Positions 39,831-49,905 of a DNA stretch of 64,000 bases are shown here, in pieces; the stretch's first letter is position 1, and each line of letters opens with the position of its first letter. Source of the DNA: Erythrobacter sp. (GTDB taxonomy: Bacteria; Pseudomonadota; Alphaproteobacteria; Sphingomonadales; Sphingomonadaceae); NCBI GenBank assembly GCA_029937545.1, contig JAPYPR010000001.1, positions 7,876 to 71,875 on the forward strand. The letters run 5' to 3'. The notes beneath the pieces were generated by a model. That model saw only the letters and a program-made list of their open reading frames with translations. It searched no databases and was not told the origin of the DNA. Position numbers and translations under genes: made by a program.

Positions 39831-42170
39831 ATGGCCACGCGCGCTGGCGCAGCACCCGACTGGCGGGCGGCATTCCGCCGCTCCTTCCGCCGCGCCACGC
39901 ATATGGCGGGGGCGGGTTTGCTGTTTGCGCTGCTGCTGTTCCTGACGCTGTCGCTGGCCAGTTACACCCAAACCGATCCAAGCCCCTCCACTGCCGCCGA
40001 CGGCATCGATATCGGCAACTGGATGGGCCTCTCCGGAGCCTGGGCTGCCGAACGCGCGCTCAATTTTTTCGGGATCACCGCCGCGCTGCTGCTGCCGCTA
40101 CTCTATATCTCTGCGCGCCGTTTGTGGACCGGCGTGGAAGACGATGACGAACAGGAGACGCCCGGCCGCTGGTGGGGGCCCTTCGTCATGCTGCTGGCCG
40201 CGATGGTGCTGCTCGGCACCGTGCTTGCCTTGCTATTCGATCCTGCGACGGGCAGCTTGCCCGCAGGGCTAGGTGGCCTGTTCGGCCAGCTGGGCGGTCT
40301 GGGGATCGAGGCCGTGGCCGGGCGCTTTGGCGAGGCCGCATCGGGTTGGATCGTCCTTGCGCTGGCGCTGGTCGCGCTGGCGGGCGGCATCGCGCTCGTC
40401 ACGCGCGTCTTCGCCATCGACTGGGCGCAGTTCCTGACGCTGCCCGATTTCGTCAAGCGCCGCCCAGCGCTTGTCGATGCGGACCTGCCGCTGATCCCCA
40501 AGCGCCAGAAGCGTGCCAAACCCGCAGCCGACGACGCCGGGGACGAGGCCGAGCCGGTCGAGTTCCGCGAACCGCGCCGCGCACCCGAGATCGCCGATCC
40601 CGCGCCCATGCCCGCCCAGCCGAAACCGGCCAAGGCCAGGCAGCGTGACATGTTCGCCAATTACCAGCTGCCGACGCTGGAGCTGCTCGACGATCCGCCG
40701 GAGAATTCCGCGCCGAAGCTCGACAAGATGGCGTTGGAGCGCAACGCGCGCTTGCTCGAGAACGTGCTCGACGATTTCAACGTGAAGGGCGAGATCACCG
40801 CCGTGCGCGCCGGGCCGGTGGTGACCATGTACGAGCTGGAGCCTGCCCCCGGCATCAAGGCCAGCCGGGTGGTCGGCCTCGCCGAAGACATCGCACGCAA
40901 CATGAGTGCTATCAGCGCCCGCGTATCGCCCATTCCCGGCAAGACCGTGATCGGTATCGAACTGCCCAATGCGGACCGCCAGATGGTCAGCTACAAACAG
41001 CTCGCCAGCAGCGGGGCCTTCGTCGATCATTCGGGCAGCCTGCCGATGATCCTGGGCAAGGACATCGCAGGCGAACCTATCGTCGCCGACCTTGCCGCCA
41101 TGCCCCACCTGCTCGTCGCAGGCACTACCGGCAGTGGTAAATCGGTAGGCCTCAATGCCATTTTGCTGTCGCTGCTCTATCGCTTCACGCCCGACGAATG
41201 CCGCCTGATCCTGATCGATCCGAAGGTGCTCGAGCTCAAGACCTACGACGACATTCCCCACCTCCTCAGCCCCGTGGTGACCGAGCCGCACAAGTCCGTG
41301 CGCGCCCTGAAATGGGCGGTCGAGGAGATGGAGAAGCGCTATCGCATGATGTCGAGCGTGAACTCGCGCAATATCGCGGGCTTCAACGAGAAGGTGAAGA
41401 AGGCATCCGAGAAGGGCAAACCGCTCGGCCGCCGCGTGCAGACCGGCTTCGATCCGGAGACCGGCGAGGAAATCTACGAGGAAGAGCAGCTCGATTACGA
41501 ACCGCTGCCGCTGATCGTGCTGATTGTCGATGAGCTGGCCGACCTCATGGTCACCGTCGGCAAGGAAATCGAGGTGCTGATCCAGCGCCTCAGCCAGAAG
41601 AGCCGCGCGGCCGGCATCCACCTCATCATGGCGACGCAGCGCCCCTCGGTCGACGTCATCACCGGCGTCATCAAGGCCAACCTGCCGACCCGCATCAGCT
41701 TCAAGGTGACCAGCCGCATCGACAGCCGCACCATCCTGGGCGAACAGGGGGCGGAGCAGCTGCTGGGCAAGGGCGACATGCTCTACAAACCCAACACCGG
41801 CGCCATGCTGCGCGTGCACGGCCCCTTCGTGTCCGACGAGGAGGTCGAGAAAGTCGCCGACCACTGGCGCGAACAGGGCAAACCCGATTACGTCGATGCC
41901 GTCACCGAAGAGCCGGAAGACGGCGGTTACAGCTTCGAGGACGAGTTCACTGCATCCGACGATCCGGACGAGCGCAAATATCGCCAGGCCTGCCAGATCG
42001 TGATCGAGAACCAGAAGGCCAGCGGATCGTGGCTCCAGCGCCAGATGGGCGTGGGCTACAACACCGCGGCCAAGTGGATCGAACGGATGGAAAGCGAGGG
42101 CCTCGTCGGCCCGGCCAACCACGTCGGCCGCCGCGAAATCTTCCGCGACCAGGACGGCAATCCGATCTGA
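39831..42170 (+). CDS. ftsK: DNA translocase FtsK
   Basis: Septal DNA pump that clears the chromosome terminus during division. The 779 residues have four N-terminal transmembrane helices (about 24-46, 80-98, 118-140, 160-190), a short Pro/Ala/Lys linker (residues ~225-275), the RecA-like motor with Walker A GTTGSGKS (431-438) and Walker B VLIVDELADLM, and a C-terminal winged-helix gamma domain (YRQACQIVIENQKASGSWLQRQMGVGYNTAAKWIERMESEGLVG) that reads KOPS sites. The linker is short compared with E. coli, as usual in alphaproteobacteria. It appears to be expressed from its own promoter. Confidence 0.96.
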   Translation: MATRAGAAPDWRAAFRRSFRRATHMAGAGLLFALLLFLTLSLASYTQTDPSPSTAADGIDIGNWMGLSGAWAAERALNFFGITAALLLPLLYISARRLWTGVEDDDEQETPGRWWGPFVMLLAAMVLLGTVLALLFDPATGSLPAGLGGLFGQLGGLGIEAVAGRFGEAASGWIVLALALVALAGGIALVTRVFAIDWAQFLTLPDFVKRRPALVDADLPLIPKRQKRAKPAADDAGDEAEPVEFREPRRAPEIADPAPMPAQPKPAKARQRDMFANYQLPTLELLDDPPENSAPKLDKMALERNARLLENVLDDFNVKGEITAVRAGPVVTMYELEPAPGIKASRVVGLAEDIARNMSAISARVSPIPGKTVIGIELPNADRQMVSYKQLASSGAFVDHSGSLPMILGKDIAGEPIVADLAAMPHLLVAGTTGSGKSVGLNAILLSLLYRFTPDECRLILIDPKVLELKTYDDIPHLLSPVVTEPHKSVRALKWAVEEMEKRYRMMSSVNSRNIAGFNEKVKKASEKGKPLGRRVQTGFDPETGEEIYEEEQLDYEPLPLIVLIVDELADLMVTVGKEIEVLIQRLSQKSRAAGIHLIMATQRPSVDVITGVIKANLPTRISFKVTSRIDSRTILGEQGAEQLLGKGDMLYKPNTGAMLRVHGPFVSDEEVEKVADHWREQGKPDYVDAVTEEPEDGGYSFEDEFTASDDPDERKYRQACQIVIENQKASGSWLQRQMGVGYNTAAKWIERMESEGLVGPANHVGRREIFRDQDGNPI

Positions 42171-42247
42171 GGCCGAAGCTTTTTATCAGTTCGTGGAATT
42201 GGCGGCGTGATTGTCATCTCTAACTAACAAGAGAGAAACCACCTTAC

Positions 42248-42511
42248 ATGACCGACACACCCACTTTTCGTATCGTGGACATTGTCAAAGGCGGACTGTT
42301 TGCGCGTATTGTCCGCGTAGAGGTCGTCACTCCGGGCGTGCGCCGCAATGTCGAATTCAACGGCGCGTTCCCCAATCCGAACTGGACCACTACCGAGGAC
42401 CGCTGGCTGCGCGAAGGAGACATCTTCGAAGGCCGGATCGAAGGGAGATTCGAGCTGGGCGATATCGTGCCGATGTCTCGCCTCTCGATGTTCACGGAAA
42501 GAGGCGACTAA
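42248..42511 (+). CDS. Small hypothetical protein
   Basis: An 87-residue soluble protein (MTDTPTFRIVDIVKGGLFARIVRVEVVTPGVRRNVEFNG...). It looks like a small beta-rich domain, ending in ELGDIVPMSRLSMFTERGD. No signal, membrane segment or catalytic motif is seen. A purine-rich AACAAGAGAGAAA stretch precedes the ATG. It lies between ftsK and the DUF389 gene in the same direction. I do not recognise its family. Confidence 0.65.
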   Translation: MTDTPTFRIVDIVKGGLFARIVRVEVVTPGVRRNVEFNGAFPNPNWTTTEDRWLREGDIFEGRIEGRFELGDIVPMSRLSMFTERGD

Positions 42512-42640
42512 ACGACCAACAATCGGTTCGCATCGGTCGCCCCGCCAGTCGAAAATTGAAGCGCGACACGCGCGCCTCGTCCTTCTACATCGTCGCGCAC
42601 GCCGTCCGTAGATGGCACCGCACGTAGGAGACGATCTGCC

Positions 42641-44188
42641 ATGACCGCGCCGCAAAGCGCCGCTGTGACATCCCCCCAATCGCAATACCGCACGCCGATC
42701 GACGCGCTGTGGGGCTATACCGTGGGCTGGTGGCGGAACGATGTGGCCGACGGAATCGAACACGGCAAGGTCTTGCAGAAGATCGCCGCCGAAAGCTCGC
42801 TTACGCCGCGCTACATCTTCATGATCTGCATGTCGGCGGGGATCGCGATCCTCGGCCTGCTGTTGTCCTCGCCCGCGGTGGTGATCGGGGCGATGCTGCT
42901 GTCTCCGCTGATGGGCCCGATCCTGGGCGCAGGCTTCGCGCTGGCGGAGGGCAAGTTCACTTGGCTGCGCCTTTGCGCCAAGGCGCTTTTCTGGGGCACG
43001 CTGGTCGCCATCCTGTTCTGCGCGCTGATCGTCTGGCTCTCGCCCTTGCAGACCGTGACCGAGGAGATCGCCTCGCGCACAAGACCGAGCCTGTTCGACC
43101 TCCTCGTCGCGCTCTTCTCCGCCTTGGCGGGCAGCTATGCGATGATCCGCGGGCGCGAGGGGACGATCGTCGGCGTCGCCATCGCCACGGCCCTGATGCC
43201 GCCGCTCGCCGTGGTCGGCTTCGGCCTGGCGACCTGGAACTGGACGGTATTCGGCGGGGCGCTGATGCTGTTCGTCACCAACCTGCTGACGATCGCGCTG
43301 TCGGCCTTCGTCATGGCCAGATTGTACGGCTTCAAGTCCACGCGATCGAGCCGGCAGGGCATGTTCGAAAGCGTCGGCATCCTCATCACTTTCATCGCGC
43401 TCGCCATACCGCTGGGCTTCTCGCTGGTGCAGATCGCCAATGAGAGCAACGGGCAACGGATCGTGCGCAATACGATCGAGGATGCCTTCGATCCGCAGTC
43501 CCGCATCGATACGCTGGAGATCGACTGGGACGCCGATCCCGTGCTGATTACAGCTAGCGTGCTCACGCCCGAATTTCGGGCCAACGCCAATACCGATCTC
43601 GGGCGCTTGCTGGCGCGTGAACTGGACGACGAAGTTGCGGTCAGGATCGACCAGTTCCGCGTCGGCACCGATCCGGGCGCTGCCGAACAGGCTGCCCTGG
43701 CGCAAGCCCGTGCCCGCGAGCAGGCGGAAGCGACCGAACGACAGATTGCCGCGCTTGGCGAGCGGCTGGCGCTGGTGGCCGGAGTCGAGCGCTCCGCCGT
43801 GCTGGTCGACCGGGATAATCGCCGCGCCGTGGCGCAGGCCGATGCGCTGGAGGGGCTGACCTTGTCCGGCTATCGCGAACTCGAGCGGCGGCTGGCCGCG
43901 CAGGCACCCGGCTGGTCGGTAGAGCTGCGCCCGCCGCTTTTGCCGCTGCCCGACATTACGGTGGGCGAGGACGGACTGGACGCCGACAACGCATTGCGTC
44001 TGGCGCTGGTGGGCTGGGCCGCCAGCCGTACCGGCGTGCGGGCCGTGCTGACCGGCGGTGAAGGAGCGATCGATACGGCAGTAGCGGGTCTCGGAGATGA
44101 TGCCCGTTTCGTCGAGACGCGAGTCTCCGGTGAAGGAAAAACCATCGCAGCCGCATGGTCTGCGCCGGGGTCCGGCGCCGCCCCCTAA
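42641..44188 (+). CDS. DUF389 membrane protein
   Basis: A 515-residue membrane protein of the DUF389 family. The central membrane region holds about six helices (FMICMSAGIAILGLLLSSPAVVIGAMLLSPLMGPILGAGFALA...), including the family GAMLLSPLMGPI motif, a Tyr-Ala-rich helix and the MPPLAVVGFGLA block. A soluble C-terminal part with heptad-like AQARAREQAEATERQIAALGERLALVA suggests a short coiled coil. The family's transport substrate is unknown. It is flanked by a small hypothetical and by ald, with gaps of over 100 bases on both sides. Confidence 0.85.
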   Translation: MTAPQSAAVTSPQSQYRTPIDALWGYTVGWWRNDVADGIEHGKVLQKIAAESSLTPRYIFMICMSAGIAILGLLLSSPAVVIGAMLLSPLMGPILGAGFALAEGKFTWLRLCAKALFWGTLVAILFCALIVWLSPLQTVTEEIASRTRPSLFDLLVALFSALAGSYAMIRGREGTIVGVAIATALMPPLAVVGFGLATWNWTVFGGALMLFVTNLLTIALSAFVMARLYGFKSTRSSRQGMFESVGILITFIALAIPLGFSLVQIANESNGQRIVRNTIEDAFDPQSRIDTLEIDWDADPVLITASVLTPEFRANANTDLGRLLARELDDEVAVRIDQFRVGTDPGAAEQAALAQARAREQAEATERQIAALGERLALVAGVERSAVLVDRDNRRAVAQADALEGLTLSGYRELERRLAAQAPGWSVELRPPLLPLPDITVGEDGLDADNALRLALVGWAASRTGVRAVLTGGEGAIDTAVAGLGDDARFVETRVSGEGKTIAAAWSAPGSGAAP

Positions 44189-44303
44189 GCGACCAACTGT
44201 CGTACGCCCCGCTTGGCCGACCTTTGTCCGCGTTCCCTCGAGGGCGGGCTTGCCCGTAGATGGTTGCAGATGTAACGGGCGGCGCAGATAACGGAGTCTT
44301 CCC

Positions 44304-45419
44304 ATGCGCATTGGCAGCCCTAAGGAAATCAAGAACCACGAATACCGCGTCGGCCTGACGCCGGAGAGCGCGCGCGAACTGACCGCGCGGGGCCACGAAG
44401 TGTGGATCGAGACCGAGGCCGGCTGCGGCATCGACGCGACCGACGCGCAATACGTTGCCGCCGGTGCGAAAATCGTCGACGGGCCGGACCCGATCTTCGC
44501 CGAATGCGAGATGGTGGTGAAGGTCAAGGAACCGCAGGCGGTTGAGCGCGCGAAGCTGCGCGAGGACCAGATCCTCTACACCTACCTCCACCTTGCGCCC
44601 GATCCGGAGCAGACCAAGGATCTCGTCGCCAGCGGCGTGACGGCTATCGCCTACGAAACGGTCACCGGCCCGCGCGGCCAGCTGCCACTACTCAAGCCGA
44701 TGAGCCAGGTTGCCGGGCGCATGAGCGTGCAGGCCGGCGCCAGCGCGCTAGAGAAGGCCCATGGCGGCCGCGGCGTGCTGCTCGGCGGCGTACCGGGCGT
44801 GATGCCGGGCAAGGTCGTCGTGATCGGCGGCGGCGTGGTCGGCTTCAATGCCGCGCAGATGGCGGTTGGCCTCGGCGCGGACGTGACCATTCTCGACCGC
44901 GATCCCGAAGTGCTGGAAAAGGTCGGCACGTTCTTCGAGGCGCGGGCGTCCACCCGGTTCTCCAACCGCGCCAATTTGCTCGATTCGGTCTGCCAGGCGG
45001 ACCTCGTGATCGGCGCAGTGCTGATCCCCGGCGCCGCAGCGCCCAAGCTGGTCACGCGCGAGATGCTGAAGGACATGCAGAAGGGCGCGGTGCTCGTCGA
45101 CGTCGCGATCGACCAGGGCGGCTGCTTCGAAACCAGCAAGCCGACCACCCATGCGGACCCGACCTATGTAGTAGACGATATCGTGCACTATTGCGTCGCC
45201 AACATGCCCGGTGCCGTCGCGCGTACCAGTACCTATGCGCTTAACAACGTGACCCTGCCGCACGCCCTGCGCATCGCCGATCACGGCTGGAAGGACGCGC
45301 TGCGCCGCGATCCGTACCTCGCCGAAGGGCTCAATGTGCACAAGGGCACCGTGACGTATGAAGCCGTGGCGAACGAGCTGGGCTACGAATACTGCACGGT
45401 CGCCGATATCCTCGGTTAG
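44304..45419 (+). CDS. ald: Alanine dehydrogenase
   Basis: NAD-dependent enzyme that interconverts L-alanine and pyruvate plus ammonia. The 371 residues are the usual size. The N-terminus [36 protein letters not shown] is diagnostic; the active-site Lys lies in [10 protein letters not shown] and the His in [11 protein letters not shown]. The Rossmann motif is [29 protein letters not shown], and the C-terminal catalytic Asp lies in [25 protein letters not shown] ribosome site precedes the ATG. The stop overlaps the convergent thioesterase gene by 4 bases. Confidence 0.96.
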   Translation: MRIGSPKEIKNHEYRVGLTPESARELTARGHEVWIETEAGCGIDATDAQYVAAGAKIVDGPDPIFAECEMVVKVKEPQAVERAKLREDQILYTYLHLAPDPEQTKDLVASGVTAIAYETVTGPRGQLPLLKPMSQVAGRMSVQAGASALEKAHGGRGVLLGGVPGVMPGKVVVIGGGVVGFNAAQMAVGLGADVTILDRDPEVLEKVGTFFEARASTRFSNRANLLDSVCQADLVIGAVLIPGAAAPKLVTREMLKDMQKGAVLVDVAIDQGGCFETSKPTTHADPTYVVDDIVHYCVANMPGAVARTSTYALNNVTLPHALRIADHGWKDALRRDPYLAEGLNVHKGTVTYEAVANELGYEYCTVADILG

Positions 45420-45811
45420 GTAAACGGCGCGAGCACGTCCGCGCGCACGCGCGCGAGGCGCCGCGTCGCACGGTCGAGCATCGCCCAGGTCGTCGTCGCG
45501 GATACGATATGCTTGCCGGTAGCGTCGCGAAACAAGACGCGGCGAGTGGATTGTGCGCCGCGTGCCGGACCTTCGATCCAGGTCGTCCCGGTCACGCTGT
45601 CGCCTTGGGCGATATTACCGCGATAATCGATCTCGTGCCGGGTCACGACCCAGAAATACGCTTCGCGATCCGCAGGCCGCGCGGCCGCCTCCCAATGCGC
45701 AGTCGCCATGTCCTGAATCCACTGGACCCACACGGCATTGTTCACATGGCCGAGCTCGTCGATGTGCGCTGGGGACGCGGTGAAGGTCTTTTCGAAAGTC
45801 GGGGCCGTCAC
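45416..45811 (-). CDS. Acyl-CoA thioesterase (hotdog fold, 4HBT)
   Basis: A 131-residue single hotdog-fold thioesterase. The conserved opening HIDELGHVNNAVWVQWIQDMA (residues ~16-36) holds the His-Val-Asn-Asn turn; the following helix and the sheet with EIDYRGNIAQGDSVTGTTWIE complete the YbgC/4HBT pattern. The acyl substrate is unknown. Start is a GTG overlapping the stop of the upstream oligopeptidase (GTGA), suggesting coupled translation. Confidence 0.85.
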   Translation of the reverse strand: MTAPTFEKTFTASPAHIDELGHVNNAVWVQWIQDMATAHWEAAARPADREAYFWVVTRHEIDYRGNIAQGDSVTGTTWIEGPARGAQSTRRVLFRDATGKHIVSATTTWAMLDRATRRLARVRADVLAPFT

Positions 45812-47898
45812 GTCTCGACGCCCAGTTGCCAGAGCACGAAAGCGACCTCCTCCGCCGCCTCGCGGATGCTTTCGAAGCGGCCCGACTTGCCGCCGTGGCC
45901 TGCGCCCATGTTGGTCTTGAGCAACAGCTCATTGTCGTCGGTCTTCAGTTCGCGCAGCTTGGCGACCCATTTGGCCGGCTCCCAATAGGTCACCCGCGGA
46001 TCGTTGAGGCCGGCGGTCACCAACATCGGCGGGTAATCCTGCGCCACCACCTGGTCGTAGGGGCTGTAGCTCAGGATATAGGCGAAGGCCTGCTTCGACA
46101 GGATGGGATTGCCCCATTCGGGCCACTCGCCCGGCGTCAGCGGCAGGCTCTCGTCGAGCATCGTGGCGAGCACGTCGACGAACGGTACATGCGCCACGAT
46201 CGCACCCCATAGCTGCGGATCGGTGTTCGCGACCACGCCCATCAGCTCGCCGCCTGCCGAGCCGCCGGAGATGCTGATCTTGCCCTCTTCGGTGAAGCCC
46301 TTGGTCGCCAGCCCCTTCGCGACATCGACGAAGTCGGTGAAGGTGTTGAGCCGCTCGTTGAGTTTGCCCTGAAGGTACCATTTGCGCCCCAGATCGTCGC
46401 CGCCGCGGATATGCGCGATGGCATAGGCGAAGCCGCGATCGATCAGGCTGAGGCGGGTGGTGGAGAAGCCCGGCGGCACCGCGAAGCCGTATGCGCCATA
46501 GGCATAAAGATGGAGCGGGCCGGAACCGTCCGGGCGATCCTTGCGCATGACCACGCTGACGGGGATCATCGTCCCGTCGCGCGCCTCGATCTCGACGCGC
46601 TCGGTGGTGTAGGCTTCCGGGTCGTAGCCGCTAGGGATTTCCTGCTGCTTGAGCAGTTCGAGCTCGCCGCTTTTGACGTGATAGTCGAACACCGAATCCG
46701 GCGTGACCATGCTCTGGTAGGATAGACGCAGCTTGTCCTGATCGTATTCGGGGTTGTTGGTCAGCCCGGCAGTGAAACTCGCCTCGGCAAAGGCGATCGG
46801 TTTGACCAGATCGGGCTCGGCGTAAGATCGCAGCTGGATCTGGTCGAGGCCCTTCACGCGCCCCTCGGTGACGAAGAAATCGCGGAACAGGTCGAACCCG
46901 TCGAGATAGAATTCGTCCGAGCCCTCGATCAGCGTTTTCCACGCACCGGGCGCGTCGAGCGGCGCGGTGGCGAGGCGGAAGTTGACGTGGTCGTCATTGG
47001 TATGGACCCACAAGGTCCCGTCGCGCACGTCGACATCGTATTCGACGCCCTTCATGCGCGGCTTGACGAGGATCGGCTCGGCGGTCGGATCGTCTGCCGG
47101 AACCAGCCGCACTTCGCTGGTCTCGTTGTCGCCGGTCGATATGACCACCCAGTCCTCCTGCGCGCTCAGCCCGGCACCGACACGAAAACCCTCGTCCAGC
47201 GTCTCGCGATAGAGTTCGACATCCTCCAACAGCGGCGTGCCCAGCACGTGCAGCGTTGCATCGTGCACCCGCCAGTTTGCGTCGGCAAGGCCATAGACCA
47301 GCGCCGTGTCGTCCATCACCCAGACAAGACCCGACAGCGTGCCGGGGATTTCGTCGGCCAAGTGCTCGCCCGTCTCGAGGTTCTTGACCCGCGCGGTGAA
47401 CCGCTCCGAGCCGTTGATGTCGACAGAGTAGGCGAGCAGCTTGCCGTTCTGCGAAACGGAGAAGGTGCCGAGCCGGAAATACTCGTGCCCCTCGGCCAGT
47501 TCGTTCTCGTCGAGAATCAGCTGCGCATCGCCACCCCCGACAGGCTTGCGGTAATATTTGCGGTACTCCGCCCCCTCCTCGAATTCCGACCAGTAGAGGA
47601 AGTCTCCGCGCCGCTGCGGCACGGTCGAATCGTCCTCCTTGATGCGCGCCTTCATCTCCTTGAACAGCTCGTCGACCAGCGCCTGCTGCGGTTCCATCCG
47701 CGCTTCGAACCACGCATTCTCCGCTTCGAGATGCGCGAGAACGTCCTTGTCCCCGACCGTCGGATAGCCGGGATCGCGCAGCCAGGCATAGGGATCGGCG
47801 ATCGTGATCCCGTGATGCGAATAGGAGAAGTCGCGTTTCTCTGCCCGGGGCGGCTCGGTGGGGCGGCTGGTTGAAATGGGAGAACTCCTTGGCGTCAC
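45808..47898 (-). CDS. ptrB: Oligopeptidase B (S9 serine peptidase)
   Basis: Cytoplasmic prolyl-oligopeptidase-family enzyme cleaving short peptides after basic residues. The 696 residues comprise a seven-bladed beta-propeller and an alpha/beta hydrolase domain. The nucleophile is S547 in GGSAGGELMG; an Asp lies in VTAGLNDPRVTYWEPAKW and the catalytic His in NMGAGHGGKSGR. Start is uncertain: the frame opens with a GTG at 47898 that has no ribosome site, while an AAGGAG lies within codons 3-5, seven bases before an ATT at 47877. Either start makes a full-length enzyme. Confidence 0.92.
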   Translation of the reverse strand: MTPRSSPISTSRPTEPPRAEKRDFSYSHHGITIADPYAWLRDPGYPTVGDKDVLAHLEAENAWFEARMEPQQALVDELFKEMKARIKEDDSTVPQRRGDFLYWSEFEEGAEYRKYYRKPVGGGDAQLILDENELAEGHEYFRLGTFSVSQNGKLLAYSVDINGSERFTARVKNLETGEHLADEIPGTLSGLVWVMDDTALVYGLADANWRVHDATLHVLGTPLLEDVELYRETLDEGFRVGAGLSAQEDWVVISTGDNETSEVRLVPADDPTAEPILVKPRMKGVEYDVDVRDGTLWVHTNDDHVNFRLATAPLDAPGAWKTLIEGSDEFYLDGFDLFRDFFVTEGRVKGLDQIQLRSYAEPDLVKPIAFAEASFTAGLTNNPEYDQDKLRLSYQSMVTPDSVFDYHVKSGELELLKQQEIPSGYDPEAYTTERVEIEARDGTMIPVSVVMRKDRPDGSGPLHLYAYGAYGFAVPPGFSTTRLSLIDRGFAYAIAHIRGGDDLGRKWYLQGKLNERLNTFTDFVDVAKGLATKGFTEEGKISISGGSAGGELMGVVANTDPQLWGAIVAHVPFVDVLATMLDESLPLTPGEWPEWGNPILSKQAFAYILSYSPYDQVVAQDYPPMLVTAGLNDPRVTYWEPAKWVAKLRELKTDDNELLLKTNMGAGHGGKSGRFESIREAAEEVAFVLWQLGVET

Positions 47899-48030
47899 TA
47901 CGGGTGGAAAAGGGTGCCGGTGAGGCGTAAGTGGGGCGCATGACCCTGCGCGCCCGACCTAAGATGGGTAGGGGCGCGCCGCAAGCGCCGGTGCGACGAT
48001 CCGGCCCGACGATACGCAAAGGACCCGCCC

Positions 48031-49833
48031 ATGCTCATGCAGACATACGAAGCCCGCCTCGACGGATTGCGCAAGGAACTGACGAAACGCGGCCTCGACG
48101 GCTTCGTGATCCCGATCTCCGACGAGCATATGAGCGAGTACGTCGGCAGCTATGCCCAGCGCCTCAAATGGCTGACCGGTTTCGGCGGCAGCGCGGGCAG
48201 TGCCGTGGTGCTGAAGGACCGCGCGGCGATGTTCACCGACGGCCGCTACACCGTGCAGGTGCGCGAGCAGGTCGACGGCAAGCTCTACGATTACGAGGAT
48301 GTGCCCGCCACCTCGCCGGCGAAATGGATCGCGGAGACTGCACCCGAAGGCGCGACCATCGGTTACGACGCCTGGCTGCACGGCATCGAATGGGCGGAAA
48401 GCGCGGAGAAACTGTTCGCCAAGAAAGGCCTCAAGCTCGTTCCGGTGGACGGCAATCCGATCGACGCGATCTGGAACGACCAGCCCGAACCCTCCTCCGC
48501 CGAAGCCGCGCCGCATGACGAAAAGCTCGCCGGCCGCTCCAGCGCGGACAAGCGCGCCGAGGTCGCCGACTGGCTGAAGCGCGAGGGCTATGACGCCACC
48601 GTCGTCACTGCGCTCGATTCGGTCGCCTGGCTGCTCAACATGCGCGGCAAGGATGTCGACAACACGCCGGTCGCGCTGTCCTATGTGCTTGCTCATGCGG
48701 ATGGCACGGCAGAGCTGTTCATCGCGCCGGAGAAGGTGACACCCGCGCTGGCGCAGCATCTCGGCAATGCGGTGACCGTGCGCCCGCGCGATCAGTTCGA
48801 AGCCTCGCTGGCGGACCTCAAGGGCAAGACCGTCGCCGTCGATACGAACCACGCGGTCGCAGGCATCTTCCATGCGTTGGAAGCAGGCGGCGCGAAGGTC
48901 GTGCGCGACGGCGATCCGACGATCATGCCCAAGGCGATCAAGACGCCAGCCGAGCAGCAGGGCCATCGCGGTGCGCAGGCCCGCGACGGGGTCGCAGTCA
49001 GCCGCTTCCTGCGCTGGCTCGGCATCGAGGCACCGAAAGGCGGCGTGGACGAGCTTGCCGCCGCCGCCAAGCTGCGCGAATTCCGCGAAGAATGCGGTAT
49101 CCTGCGCGATGCGAGCTTCGACACGATCAGCGCCGCCGCGGGGCACGCGGCCCTCCCGCACTACAAGGTGGACGAGGACAGCAATATCCCGATCCCGCCC
49201 TCCTCGATCTACCTGGTCGATTCGGGCGGCCAGTATGACGACGGCACGACCGACATCACGCGCACGGTATGGATCGGCCCGGGCGAACCGAGCGCCGAGA
49301 TGATCGAGCGCAACACGCGCGTGCTGAAGGGTCACATCCAGCTGGCGATGCAGTATTTCCCCGACCAGACGACTGGCGGCGCGCTCGACGCGCTGGCACG
49401 CATGCATCTGTGGCAGGGCGGGGTCGATTACGGTCACGGGACCGGCCACGGCGTCGGCAGCTACCTCTCTGTCCATGAGGGGCCGCAGCGCATCAGCAAG
49501 CCGGGCGGCGCCTTCCCCGGCACCGAGACGCCGCTGAGCGAAGGCATGATCCTCTCCAACGAGCCCGGCTACTACAAGCCCGGCGAATACGGCATCCGCA
49601 TCGAGAACCTCGTGCTGGTGGTGGAAGCGCCGATCGAGAGCGAAGGCAAATATCTCGGTTTCGAGACGCTGACCTTCGTGCCACTCGACCGGACGCTGGT
49701 GGACAAGAACCTGCTTACCGAGGCCGAGATCGGCTGGTGGAACCGCTATCACGAACAGGTGGAGGCGATCCTCGGCCCGCAGATGGACGGCGATGACCGC
49801 GCTTGGCTCAAGGATCAGTGCACGCCCTTGTAG
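48031..49833 (+). CDS. Xaa-Pro aminopeptidase (M24B)
   Basis: A 600-residue aminopeptidase P that removes an N-terminal residue before proline. Two creatinase-like N-terminal domains precede the pita-bread domain. Metal ligands include D397 in YLVDSGGQYDDGTTDITRT and D408, a His in GHGTGHGVGSYLSVHEGP, and Glu residues in ILSNEPGYY and YGIRIENLVLVV. Length matches the long eukaryote-like form rather than E. coli PepP. An AAAGGA ribosome site precedes the ATG. It is divergent from ptrB, so two oligopeptide-degrading enzymes sit side by side. Confidence 0.94.
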   Translation: MLMQTYEARLDGLRKELTKRGLDGFVIPISDEHMSEYVGSYAQRLKWLTGFGGSAGSAVVLKDRAAMFTDGRYTVQVREQVDGKLYDYEDVPATSPAKWIAETAPEGATIGYDAWLHGIEWAESAEKLFAKKGLKLVPVDGNPIDAIWNDQPEPSSAEAAPHDEKLAGRSSADKRAEVADWLKREGYDATVVTALDSVAWLLNMRGKDVDNTPVALSYVLAHADGTAELFIAPEKVTPALAQHLGNAVTVRPRDQFEASLADLKGKTVAVDTNHAVAGIFHALEAGGAKVVRDGDPTIMPKAIKTPAEQQGHRGAQARDGVAVSRFLRWLGIEAPKGGVDELAAAAKLREFREECGILRDASFDTISAAAGHAALPHYKVDEDSNIPIPPSSIYLVDSGGQYDDGTTDITRTVWIGPGEPSAEMIERNTRVLKGHIQLAMQYFPDQTTGGALDALARMHLWQGGVDYGHGTGHGVGSYLSVHEGPQRISKPGGAFPGTETPLSEGMILSNEPGYYKPGEYGIRIENLVLVVEAPIESEGKYLGFETLTFVPLDRTLVDKNLLTEAEIGWWNRYHEQVEAILGPQMDGDDRAWLKDQCTPL

Positions 49834-49843
49834 GAGTCCTCTT

Positions 49844-49858
49844 GTTCTTGTAATGTTC
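49844..49858 (+). promoter_or_regulatory. Predicted LexA (SOS) box upstream of the VOC gene
   Basis: GTTC-N7-GTTC (GTTCTTGTAATGTTC), the recognised alphaproteobacterial LexA operator pattern, lies 47 bases upstream of the VOC-family start codon and 10 bases past the aminopeptidase stop. It suggests DNA-damage control of the VOC-cupin pair. It is based on pattern match alone. Confidence 0.5.
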
Positions 49859-49905
49859 TCCGTGAAGCGAAAGCGGTCGCGAGTCGCTCACAGAGGAGAA
49901 ATGCC

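Noticed and set aside
42224-44527. 767-residue open frame opposite the DUF389 gene
   Set aside because: Antisense shadow spanning two real genes and gaps; no domain is recognisable.
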